Shown here: in pieces, positions 17,145 through 26,857 of the stretch
Layout of the letters: the number at the start of each line of letters is the position of its first letter
How positions within the stretch are numbered: the first letter of the stretch is position 1
NCBI GenBank assembly: GCA_020633515.1
Contig: JACKDM010000010.1
Span: 1 to 64,000, forward strand
DNA: 64,000 bases
Direction: 5' to 3'
DNA from: Myxococcales bacterium
GTDB lineage: Bacteria > Myxococcota > Bradymonadia > UBA7976 > UBA1532
Position numbers and translations under genes: made by a program
The notes under the pieces: model-generated
Database searches by the model: none
What the model saw: the letters and a program-made list of their open reading frames with translations, nothing else
Told to the model about the DNA's origin: nothing

Positions 17145-17978
17145 TCACTCGGGCGGCGGGATCTGCACGCACCCCACCTCGACCTCTCCCGCGTCGGCGC
17201 ACGGCGCGAGGGTGATCTCGCCGCCGGGCACCGCGACGCGGGCGCCGGGGGCGCCTCCCCGTTCGATGAGTCGGTCCTGCACGGCGATGAAGCGGCGGCG
17301 CGCGGCGTCGAGCGCCGGGGGGGCGACGGCGGGCATGACGAGGTCGGGGGCGCCGTACTTGGGGTTGCCGCGGGTCTGGAGGGTGATGCCGTCCTGGGCG
17401 CGGCGCTGGGCGAGGCGGATCTGGCGGCTGGAGAGGGTGGGGGCGGCGAGCTCGGCGTACCAGTCGGCCGCCGTCCAGGCGCGGCGGGCGAGGAGGTCGA
17501 GGATGACGCCGTCGTGGCGGTCGGCGGCGAGGAGCGCGGCGGCGCCGACGAGGCGGATGTGGCCGCCGTCGGGGAGGGTGTCGGTGGTGCTGCGGATGGA
17601 GACGGCGAGCTTCGCGGCTTCGGCTTTGGCGCGGGCTTCGGGGGGGAGCTCGGCGATCATGGCGGCGAGGGCGTCGGGGGCGAGCGCGGGGTGAGGGAGG
17701 TCGGCGAAGTCGAGCTCGATGTCGAGCTCATAGCCGGGGGGGACGCCGGTGACGCGGGATTGGATGGGGCGGTAGCGGTCGCGCTCGCCGCGCACGGCCT
17801 GCCACATGGCCTCGACGGCGGCGGGGTCCTGCATGGCGGCGGGGTCGGCGGTGAGCACGAGGTACATCTGGAGCGAGGCGCCAGGGAGCGGGGGGTCGTC
17901 GTCGAGCGGGGGCGCGGGCGCGGGGCGGGATCCGCAGCCGAGGGCGAGGAGGGCGAGGAGGAGCGGGAGGCGGTTCAT
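17145..17978 (-). CDS. Hypothetical lipoprotein in a kinase operon
   Basis: A 277-residue protein of unknown family. The signal peptide MNRLPLLLALLALGC ends in a clear lipobox. The mature part has mixed alpha/beta character with segments such as 'SLQMYLVLTADPAA' and 'YELDIELDFADLP', and ends in a Cys pair region (APCADAGEVEVGCVQ). The ATG overlaps the stop of the kinase gene by four bases (ATGA), so its translation is coupled to the kinase. A role as an envelope sensor or target for that kinase is a guess from position only. Confidence 0.75.
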   Translation of the reverse strand: MNRLPLLLALLALGCGSRPAPAPPLDDDPPLPGASLQMYLVLTADPAAMQDPAAVEAMWQAVRGERDRYRPIQSRVTGVPPGYELDIELDFADLPHPALAPDALAAMIAELPPEARAKAEAAKLAVSIRSTTDTLPDGGHIRLVGAAALLAADRHDGVILDLLARRAWTAADWYAELAAPTLSSRQIRLAQRRAQDGITLQTRGNPKYGAPDLVMPAVAPPALDAARRRFIAVQDRLIERGGAPGARVAVPGGEITLAPCADAGEVEVGCVQIPPPE

Positions 17979-19405
17979 GGCTTGACCTCGGGCGGGCGGC
18001 GCGGGCGGCGGGCGCGGGTGAAGTGCACGGCGAGCGCGGAGCCGGCGACGGTGGCGGCGGCGTAGATGGGGACGAGGTAGTCGATGACGGTGATCGCGGC
18101 GACGACGCCGGTGAGGAGGACGGCGGTGATGCCGGCGAACCAGCGGGCGATGCTGGCGGTGGCGACGACGGCGAGGGCGGCGAGGGCGCAGAGTTCGAAG
18201 ACGAAGGTGGGGCGGGGGTCGGCGCCGAGGGCCCAGGTGACGCCGCGGAGCGCGATGACGACGCCGATGGCGGCGAGGAAGAAGACGGTGATGCGGCGGT
18301 TGAAGGCGCTGGCCCAGACGGCCTGGCGCATGGCGAGGAGCGCGAGCGCGACGCCGCCGCCGACGATGGCGGCGAGGGTGAAGGCGCGGCGGGCGGTGGG
18401 GATGTCGAGGCCGGTGGCGAAGACGCCGTGGAGGGTGGAGACGAAGATGACGGCGGCGATGCTGGCGACGAAGAGGAGGCGGCCGGGGCGGGCGGTGTCG
18501 GGGTCGTGTTCGCGGTCGCGGGCGAGCTCGGCGAGGAGCGCGGGCATGGAGGGCCAGCGGTGGGCGGGGTCGGGGGCGAGGCCGCGGACGATGGCGTGGT
18601 GGAGCCATGCGGGGACGCGGGTGTCGGGCGGGGGGGGCTGGACGGCGTGGCGGGTGAGCGCGGCGAGGAGGTGGGGGAGCTGGTCGCGGGGGTAGGGCGG
18701 GGCGCCGTAGAGGGCTTCGTAGAGCGCGACGCAGAACGCGAACTGGTCGCTGGCGGCGTCGAGCGGCTTGCCTTGGAACTGTTCGAGCGACATGTAGGCG
18801 GGGGTGCCGACCACGGTGCCGGTGCGGGTGACGGGCACGTCGAGGCTGAAGTCGCCGTCGAGGCTGTCTTCGAGGCGGTCGCCGTCGGCGCGGGGCGCTT
18901 CGGCTTCGCCGACGGGGCGGGCGAGGCCGAAGTCGATGACGCGGGGGCGGCCGTCGTCGCCGATGAGGACGTTGTGGGGCTTGAAGTCGCGGTGGAGGAC
19001 GCCGGCGGCGTGGGCGGCGGCGAGGCCGCGGCCGACCTCGAGGTACATGGCGAGGATGGCTTCCCAGGGGCGGGGTTCGACGCTCTGCCAGACGTCGAGG
19101 CTCTCGCCGGGCACGTACTCCATGGCGAGGTAGAGGCGGTCGCGGTACTCGCCGGCTTCGTAGATCTGGGCGACGTTGGGGTGGGAGAGGCGGGCCATGG
19201 CCTTGGCTTCGCGGCGGATCCGGGCGCGGTCTTCGCTCTTGGGGCCGTCGTCGCGCAGCAGCTTGATGGCGACCTTGCGGTCGAGGACGTCGTCGTAGGC
19301 GGCGTAGACGAGGCCCATGGCGCCGGCGCCGACGCGGTCGAGGAGCGCGTAGCGGCCAAGGCGGACGGGGCGGGTGGGGAGCGCGGCTTCGAGGGTGGTG
19401 GGCAT
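17975..19405 (-). CDS. Ser/Thr protein kinase with a polytopic membrane domain
   Basis: A 476-residue protein. The N-terminal kinase domain (about residues 18-300) is complete: glycine loop 'VGAGAMGLVYAAYD', VAIK Lys48, 'HRDFKPHN' with Asp140 and Asn144, DFG Asp158, and 'GTPAYMSLEQ' in the activation segment. About 35 residues between DFG and GTPAYMS form an acidic insert (residues of the type GEAEAPRADGDRLEDS). After about residue 315 come six or seven membrane segments instead of the usual single anchor and sensor domain. It overlaps the upstream metallo-beta-lactamase-fold gene by one base and the downstream lipoprotein by four, giving a compact three-gene operon. Probably active, with its membrane part sensing or anchoring. 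Confidence 0.92.
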   Translation of the reverse strand: MPTTLEAALPTRPVRLGRYALLDRVGAGAMGLVYAAYDDVLDRKVAIKLLRDDGPKSEDRARIRREAKAMARLSHPNVAQIYEAGEYRDRLYLAMEYVPGESLDVWQSVEPRPWEAILAMYLEVGRGLAAAHAAGVLHRDFKPHNVLIGDDGRPRVIDFGLARPVGEAEAPRADGDRLEDSLDGDFSLDVPVTRTGTVVGTPAYMSLEQFQGKPLDAASDQFAFCVALYEALYGAPPYPRDQLPHLLAALTRHAVQPPPPDTRVPAWLHHAIVRGLAPDPAHRWPSMPALLAELARDREHDPDTARPGRLLFVASIAAVIFVSTLHGVFATGLDIPTARRAFTLAAIVGGGVALALLAMRQAVWASAFNRRITVFFLAAIGVVIALRGVTWALGADPRPTFVFELCALAALAVVATASIARWFAGITAVLLTGVVAAITVIDYLVPIYAAATVAGSALAVHFTRARRPRRPPEVKP

Positions 19406-20370
19406 CAGCGGGCGCTCTCGGCGGGCGGGGGCGGGACGACGACGCAGTCGAGGTCGGCGGCGTGGTCGATGGGGCCGGGGTAGCGGTCGCGGAGGATGGC
19501 GTCGTCGTCGGCGCTGCGGGCGAGGCTGTCGGCGGTGGCGCCGGCGACGAGGAGGCGGCCGGCGCGGGCGGCGCGGGCGAGGGCGCCGATCATGCCGGGG
19601 GGGGCGTGGCGGTCGCTGTGCTGGTCTTCGGGGGCGGAGACGTGGGCGACGAGGAGGTCGACGCCGCGGACGAGCGCGAGGAAGCGGGGGTCGTCGGCGC
19701 GCTGCTCGCCGGTGAAGCCGACGCTGCGGCCGGCGGCGCGGACGCGGTAGCCGACGGCGGGGATGTCGCCGTGGGGGACGCCGATGGCGTGGACCTCGAG
19801 GTCGCCCTCGGCGAAGACGAGGCGGGGGGTGCCGGCGTCGACGGTGACGTCGTGGAGCGCGATGCGGTAGGGGTCGCCGGGGGCGAGGAGCGGGGCGAGC
19901 TCGGGGTGGGCGCCGCGGGGGTCGCCGAAGGTCTGGCGGAGCCAGACGGCGGTGGAGGGGCGGTCGGGGCCGCCGGCGGGGCCGACGATCGCGAGCGGGC
20001 GGCGGCGGCCGGCGGCGCGGGCGGCGTCGAGGAGGGGGGCGAGGTCGGCGACGGGGCCGATGCCAACGCGGGTGATGAGGATGGCGTCGATGTCTTCGAG
20101 GCGGCCGCCGGCGTCGCCGAGGCGGGTGAGGGTGCCGGCGCCGAGGTCGACGAGGAGGCGGACGCGGCCGTCGACGTGGAGCGCGTAGCCGGCGCCGGCG
20201 CGGCCGGGCAGGCCGGCGTCGCGGGCGGAGCCGAGGACCTGCACGGCGACGCCGGTGGGGGGGCAGCGGCCGGGGGCGATGGGGGTGGCGCGGCGCGCGG
20301 CGTCGCCGCCGCAGCCGAGGAGCGCGAGGGCGAGCGGCAATGTGAGGGCGCGCCGGTTCACGTCGCCCAT
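19405..20370 (-). CDS. Metallo-beta-lactamase-fold lipoprotein lacking the HxHxDH motif
   Basis: A 321-residue protein with a lipobox (LALALLGC). The body follows the RNase Z-like branch of the metallo-beta-lactamase fold: 'VQVLGSARDAG', 'LLVDLGAGTLTRL', 'IDAILITRVGIGPVADLAPLL', 'GVPHGDIPAVGYRV' and 'SVGFTGEQRAD'. The active-site string that should read THxHxDH is TRVGIGPVAD, so the main zinc ligands are missing, whereas the later His in VPHGD and several His near the C-terminus remain. It is therefore likely a non-catalytic, envelope-anchored binding protein. It is first in the operon with the kinase. A GTG three codons in is an alternative start. Confidence 0.8.
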   Translation of the reverse strand: MGDVNRRALTLPLALALLGCGGDAARRATPIAPGRCPPTGVAVQVLGSARDAGLPGRAGAGYALHVDGRVRLLVDLGAGTLTRLGDAGGRLEDIDAILITRVGIGPVADLAPLLDAARAAGRRRPLAIVGPAGGPDRPSTAVWLRQTFGDPRGAHPELAPLLAPGDPYRIALHDVTVDAGTPRLVFAEGDLEVHAIGVPHGDIPAVGYRVRAAGRSVGFTGEQRADDPRFLALVRGVDLLVAHVSAPEDQHSDRHAPPGMIGALARAARAGRLLVAGATADSLARSADDDAILRDRYPGPIDHAADLDCVVVPPPPAESAR

Positions 20371-20493
20371 CGTGCGACATCCGGCGCAGAGGTCAAGCTC
20401 GCGCCGGTGTGACGATTGGCGTAACGCCTTCCATGGGCCGAGGCATCGGATGCAGTGGCGGCGAGCGTGCGCCGCGCGAGAGTCGAGCGCTCC

Positions 20494-21384
20494 ATGACCG
20501 ACAGCATCGAACCCGGCGAGCCCGCCGAGGGGGCGATCCGCCGCCTCGCGCGCGCCCACCTCGACGACGCGAGCGCGGCGGCGGGCGATGAGGACCGCGA
20601 CGCGGCGGTGCACGACGTGCGCAAGGCGCTGAAGAAGACGCGGGCGATCCTGCGGCTGGCGCGGGGCGCGCTCGGTGAGGCGGTCTATCAGCGGGAGAAC
20701 GTGGCGTGTCGTGACGTCGCGCGGCGGGTGGCCGCGGCGCGGGACGCGAAGGCGCGGATCGAGACGCTCGATCGGGTGCGCGAGACGTTCGAGGGGCCGC
20801 TCGACGACAAGCCGTTCCCCGCCGTGCGGGCGGCGTTCGAGGCGGCGCACGGGGCGGCGTTGGCGGCGCTGGACGAGGGCGAGGTGCTCGCGGGGGTGGC
20901 GGACGCGCTGCGGGTGGTGCGGGCGCGGGTCGATGAGTGGCCGATCGAGGGCGAGGGCTTCGCGGTGGTGTCGGCGGGGTTTTGCAAGGTGTATCGGCGG
21001 GGCTTCGCGGGGCGGCGCGCGGTCGAGGAGCGGCCGAGGGCGAAGGTGTTTCACGAGTGGCGCAAGCGCGCGAAATATCTGCGCTATCAGCTCGATGCGC
21101 TGGCGTCGCTGTGGCCGCCGGTGTTCGAGGTGTGGGAGGCGGAGCTGCACGCGCTGACCGATCTGCTCGGTGAGGCGCACGATCTGGTGGTGCTCGACGA
21201 GGCGCTCGATGGCCTCGACGCGGTGGCGCTCGCGGAGCGGTTGGCGCTGCGGGGGCTCGCGGACGCGCGGCGGCGGCGGCTGGAGGGCGAGGCGCGCGCG
21301 TTGGGCGCGAAGCTGTATGCCGATCGGCCGGCGGTGGTCGTCGCGCGGGTCGGGCGCTTTTGGGACGTGGCGCAGAGGCAGTAG
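20494..21384 (+). CDS. CHAD domain protein
   Basis: A 296-residue all-helical protein. Two copies of the CHAD signature are clear: 'AVHDVRKALKKTRAILRL' (His40 with basic followers) and 'FHEWRKRAKYLRYQLDAL' at about residue 183. The conserved His/Arg/Lys of CHAD domains form a basic groove that binds polyphosphate. I start at the ATG 20494, which gives an acidic, Ser-led N-terminus; an upstream GCG-rich extension lacks a ribosome site. No CYTH domain is fused. The following zinc-ribbon gene lies 26 bases downstream. Confidence 0.85.
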   Translation: MTDSIEPGEPAEGAIRRLARAHLDDASAAAGDEDRDAAVHDVRKALKKTRAILRLARGALGEAVYQRENVACRDVARRVAAARDAKARIETLDRVRETFEGPLDDKPFPAVRAAFEAAHGAALAALDEGEVLAGVADALRVVRARVDEWPIEGEGFAVVSAGFCKVYRRGFAGRRAVEERPRAKVFHEWRKRAKYLRYQLDALASLWPPVFEVWEAELHALTDLLGEAHDLVVLDEALDGLDAVALAERLALRGLADARRRRLEGEARALGAKLYADRPAVVVARVGRFWDVAQRQ

Positions 21385-21410
21385 ACGAGAGACCGGAAGG
21401 GAGGCCGGCA

Positions 21411-21716
21411 CTGGGCCGCTACAACACGTTGCTCGCGCTGTTGACCTGCCCGTTCTGCGGGCATCACGGGCAGACCGAGGTGGATGTCTACTTCGGCGAG
21501 CTGGCGCTGTATCGCTATCGGGTGGGGGACGCGTGCCGCTGGGCGCCGGGGCGGACGGTGGCGCACGGGGGGCGGCCGGAGGGGGGCGATCTGGACGGTG
21601 AGGGGTACGTGGAGTGCGTGGGCTGCGGGCGGGACTGGTTCGCGGTGGTGAGCGTGCGGGGTGATCGGTTCGCGGAGGTGCGGCCGGATCCGGTGCGGAG
21701 CGGGTTCGTGGCGTGA
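21411..21716 (+). CDS. Small zinc-ribbon protein, probable CTG start
   Basis: About 101 residues. Two Cys pairs, CPFC near residue 12 and CVGC near residue 75, form a zinc ribbon around a Tyr/Gly-rich middle. The only well-placed start is a CTG at 21411, seven bases after GGGAGG, which yields (M)GRYNTLLALLTCPFCG, a normal beginning for this type of protein. The nearest ordinary start codon in frame is a TTG inside the CHAD gene at 21360, which lacks a ribosome site. No function is recognised; nucleic-acid or protein binding is typical for small zinc ribbons. Confidence 0.65.
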   Translation: MGRYNTLLALLTCPFCGHHGQTEVDVYFGELALYRYRVGDACRWAPGRTVAHGGRPEGGDLDGEGYVECVGCGRDWFAVVSVRGDRFAEVRPDPVRSGFVA

Positions 21717-21725
21717 GGCGGGCGG

Positions 21726-22538
21726 TCAGCCGCGGCGGAGGGCGCGGCCGAGGAGGCGGAAGCCGGCTTCGCCGACCTGGCGGCCGATGCGGATCGCGGC
21801 CTCGGCGCCGCTCTGGACGGGCGCGGGCATGTCGCTCGGGGGCGGGGGCATGGCGGGGTCGGGCGGGGTGCGGCTCCCCTCCCCCGCTTCGGCGGGGGCG
21901 CCGGGCGCGGCGGCGGGCTTGCGGAGCGCGGTGACGAGCGCGTCCTTGTCGAAGTCGAGGCGCACGGCGACGCGGCCCATCTCGACGCGCATGCCGCGCA
22001 CGGTGAGCACGCGGAGCAGCGGGAAGCGGGCGCCGCCGAGGGTGATCTCGCGGTCGAGCGCGGCGATGTTCGCGAGGCTGATGTGGAGCCGGCCGTGCTC
22101 GTAGCTGAGCATGCGGGGGAAGCGGTCGCGCACGAGCGCGAGCAGGGTCGGGGTGTGCAGGATGCGGCCCATGACGAGCTTCGCCATGGGGGGGAGGCGC
22201 TTGAGGCCGAGCGACTCTTCGACGAGCTGGAGGCCGCCTTGCGGGCGGAGGACGACGAAGCGGCCGATGCTGTCGACGCGGGCTTGTTCGAGCTGGAAGA
22301 CCTGCTCGACCTCGGGCGCGAGCGGGACGCCGAGGCCGTGCAGGTCGACGCGGACGCGGACGAGGAAGTGGCCGGGGCGGCAGAGCAGGGTGACGCGGTC
22401 GATGGGGTCGGGCATCGAGACCTGCGCGAGCAGGTCGGCGAGGAGCTGTTCGGGGATGGAGAAGCGGCCCTCGCCGAGCGCGGCCCAGGTGTTGTGTTCG
22501 AGCAGGGCCGCGAGCAGCGACGGCAGGGTGTCTTTCAT
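21726..22538 (-). CDS. Hypothetical protein
   Basis: A 270-residue protein without signal peptide. The first 190 residues have an alternating helix/strand pattern with 'RVTLLCRPGHFLVRVRVDLHGLGVPL', 'QARVDSIGRFVVLRPQGGLQLV' and 'RVEMGRVAVRLDFDKDALV'. A Pro/Ala/Ser/Asp-rich linker and a short helix at the C-terminus (RIGRQVGEAGFRLLGRAL) follow. The ATG has a GGAG ten bases upstream. It lies 71 bases after the acyl-CoA dehydrogenase gene's start side on the same strand and could be cotranscribed. No family is recognised. Confidence 0.65.
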   Translation of the reverse strand: MKDTLPSLLAALLEHNTWAALGEGRFSIPEQLLADLLAQVSMPDPIDRVTLLCRPGHFLVRVRVDLHGLGVPLAPEVEQVFQLEQARVDSIGRFVVLRPQGGLQLVEESLGLKRLPPMAKLVMGRILHTPTLLALVRDRFPRMLSYEHGRLHISLANIAALDREITLGGARFPLLRVLTVRGMRVEMGRVAVRLDFDKDALVTALRKPAAAPGAPAEAGEGSRTPPDPAMPPPPSDMPAPVQSGAEAAIRIGRQVGEAGFRLLGRALRRG

Positions 22539-22609
22539 CGGGCGGGCTCCGTCTGGCGATGCCCGGGGAGCACAGCAACAACCCGCGGCGAACGCAAGTT
22601 CGGCGGCGA

Positions 22610-23779
<1,170 letters not shown>

Positions 23780-24001
23780 CGGCGCCTCTCGGGTCGGCGG
23801 GGCCGCGCCCGCCGGTGGGGGGTTGTGGGGGCGGCAGGTTGGATCGTTCACGCGGCGGGCGCAAGCCGGATGCGGGGGGAGCGGCTCTCGGGGCGGGTCG
23901 GCGGCGAAGTGGATCCCATTCATGCACTGTCACAATAATGTGGTTCGGCTGCACGCGCAGGGGGCGCGGGCGGCTCCCGTAGTCCGCTGGAAGGCCTGCT
24001 C

Positions 24002-26826
24002 ATGTCCGGTCTCTCTCCCGCCCGTCTGCTGGTGCTCGCCGTGGTGTGCGTGGCGCTCGGGTGCAGCCGCGACAACCCGGATTACTTCGATGATCCGCGG
24101 GGTGAGGTGGGGCCGCCGGACGGGGGGCCGGAGGGGGGGGCGCCGGCGGATGCGGTGGTGGAGGTGGCGGTGGATTCGGAGCCGGTGGATTCGGAGCCGG
24201 TGGATTCGGGGGCGGCGGTGGTGGATGGGGCGCCGGTGGATGCGGGGGTCGATCGGGGGGTCATGGGCGACGCGGGCGGGGACGCGGGGGTGGTGGACGA
24301 GACGACGACGGGGACGGGGTGCCGGCGGGGCTGGACTGCGATGACGGGGATGGGGCGGTGTTTCCGGGGGCGGTGGAGCGCTGCGACGGGCGGGACGAGG
24401 ACTGCGACGAGGCGGTGGACGAGGGGGTGGCGGGCTGCTGCGTGGCGGGGGCGGTGCAGGTCTGCGGGCGGGATGTGGGGGCGTGTCGGGCGGGGGCGCA
24501 GCGGTGCGGGGACGATGGGGCGTTCGGGGCGTGCGCGGGCGCGGTGGGGCCGGGGGTGGAGGGGTGTGATGGGGTGGATGAGGACTGCGATGGGGTGGTG
24601 GACGAGGGCTTCGGGGCCGGGGCGCCGTGTGTGGTGGGCGAGGGGGCGTGCGCGGTGATGGGGGTGGTGGTGCGCGGGGACGGGACGGCGGCGGTGTGCG
24701 ACGCGGCGCCGGGCGCCGGGGGGCGACGGAGCGCTGCGATGGGGTGGACGAGGACTGCGATGGGGCGGTGGACGAGGGCTTCGGGGTGGGCGGGGTCTGC
24801 CTCGCGGGGGAGCGTGTGCGCGCGGGAGGGGGTGGTCGGGTGCGTGGATGGGGAGGCGGTGTGCGACGCGGTGCCGGGTGAGCCGGGGGTGGAGCTGTGC
24901 AACGGGCTCGACGAGGACTGCGATGGGGTGACGGACGAGGGCGCGGGCGGGGGCATGGCGTGTGACGCGGGGCGGGGGGCGTGTCGGCGGTCGGGGCAGG
25001 TGGTGTGTGATGACCGGGGGGAGCGGATCTGCGACGTGGTGGCGGGGCCGCCGGGGGTGGAGCGGTGCAATCGGATCGACGACGACTGCGACGGGCCGAC
25101 GGACGAGGACTGGCCGACGCTGGGGCAGCGGTGTGTGGTGGAGGCGGGCGGCTGCGCGTCGCGGGGGGTGTTCGCGTGCGCGGCGGATGGGGCGGGGGTG
25201 TTCTGCGACGCGGCGCCGATCGCGGGGGTGGACGAGCGGTGCAATGGGGGGGACGACGACTGCGATGGGCGGGTGGACGAGGGGATCGGGCTGGGGGAGG
25301 CGTGCGAGGCGGGGGTGGGGGCGTGCGCGCGGGCCGGGGTGCGGGTGTGCGGGGCGGCGGGGGCGGTGGTGTGCGACGCGGCGCCGGGAGCGGCGGGGGC
25401 GGAGACGTGCGATGGGGTGGACGAGGACTGCGATGGGGTGGTGGACGAGGGCTTCGCGCTGGGCGCGGCGTGCGCGGTGGGGGTGGGGGCGTGCGCGCGC
25501 GATGGGGTGCTGGTCTGCCGCGGCGGCGGGGCGGTCTGTGACGCGGTCGCGGCGGCGGGAGGGGACGAGGTGTGCAACGCGGTCGACGACGACTGCGACG
25601 GCGCGGTGGACGAGGGCGCGCTGAACGCGTGCGGCGAGTGCGGCGCGGTGCCGGCCGAGGTGTGCAACGGGCGCGACGAGGACTGCGACGGGCAGGTCGA
25701 CGAGGGCGGGGACGTGTGCGTGCTCTTCGTCGCGAGCCGGGCGGCGCCGGCGGGGGCGGTGGGCTTCGGCTCGGTGATCGCGGCGGCGGGGGATCTCGAC
25801 GGCGATGGGATCGGGGATGCGGTGGTGGGCGCGCCGGCGGGTGAGCTGGGGGTGGTGGCGATCGTGAGCGGCGCGGACGGCGGGGTGATCTGGTCGGTGC
25901 CGGGCGCGGCGACCTTCGGCGCGGCGGTGGCGGCGGCGCGGCAGGGCGGGGCGCCGGCGGTGTTCGTGGGGCAGCCGGGGGGCGACAACGGGGTGGTGGT
26001 GCAGCTCGACGCGGCGGGCGGCGAGGTGACGCGGTGGCCGGGCAGCGATGACTTCCGGGCGGGGCGGCAGCTCGTGGCGATCGACGACTCGCCGTGGTTC
26101 GCGATGGCCGATCGAGACGCGATGGCGACGTTCTTCGGCCCGGCGGGCGGGGTGCGTCTGGTGCCGATCGGGGGTGATGGGGTGGCGGTGACGGTCAACG
26201 GCGAGGGCGGGCAGGCGATGGGCGAGCGGCTGTTCGCGGGGCCCGATCGGGGGGGCGACGGGCTGCCCGATCTGTACGCGACGGCGCGGAGCGTCGACCG
26301 GGTGCTGGTGCCGTGGATCGATCCGCCGGCCGCGCTGGGGCCGCCGATCGCGGCGCCGGCGCTGACGGCGGGGAGCTTCGGGGAGGCGTTGTCGGCAGGA
26401 AGGCTGCTGCCGGGTGACGAGGCGGCCTATCTGGCGATCGGGGCGCCGCTGCTCAACGGGCAGAACGGCGGGGTCTACGTGTACACGCTGGCCGGCGCGC
26501 CCGTGGGGAGCCCGCTGCAGAACGGGGGGCGGAGCGCGCGGCAGGGGCATCGGATCGAGGTGCTGCCGCGGCCGGGGGCCGATCGGGACGCGCTGATCGT
26601 GGGCGCGGAGCGGATGACGGAGCTGCGGGTGTGGACCTTGATCCGGGCGGTGGACGGGCGGCCGGTGATCGCGACGTCGCTGCCGGTGCGGGTCGATGGG
26701 GCGCAGAGCGGCTTCGGGAGCGCGCTGGCGCTGTCGGCGCCGGCGGCGGACGGGACGCGGCGGCTGTTCGTGGGGGAGCCGACGGGGGGCAACGGCGGGC
26801 GGGTCCATGTGTTTCGGGTGCGGTGA
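24002..26826 (+). CDS. MopE-motif / FG-GAP lipoprotein, frame broken by G-run indels
   Basis: About 940 residues when joined. The ATG 24002 begins a lipoprotein signal (VVCVALGC), followed by an Asp/Gly/Pro/Val linker with a VDSEP repeat. Reading must shift near 24280-24300 to reach 'DGVPAGLDCDDGDG', shift again in the six-G run near 24717 and back near 24805. Nine motifs of the form C(D/N)xxD(E/D)DCDGxxDEG follow up to about 25710, the putative metal-binding motif seen in the copper-repressed protein MopE. The C-terminal 370 residues are FG-GAP-like beta-propeller repeats ('GDLDGDGIGDAVVGAPAG'). It is probably a surface-exposed, metal-binding lipoprotein. The shifts in G runs look like sequence errors. 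Confidence 0.82.
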
Positions 26827-26857
26827 TCGGGTGGCCGGATGAGCACGGCAAACAAAC

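Noticed and set aside
23911..23941. Promoter for the MopE/FG-GAP gene
   Set aside because: The AT-rich CACAATAATGT near 23931-23941 could hold a -10 box, but no -35 is recognisable.
24082..26808. Minus-strand frame of about 900 codons opposite the MopE/FG-GAP gene
   Set aside because: Gives Arg/His/Pro/Ala-rich nonsense; plus-strand motifs are unmistakable.
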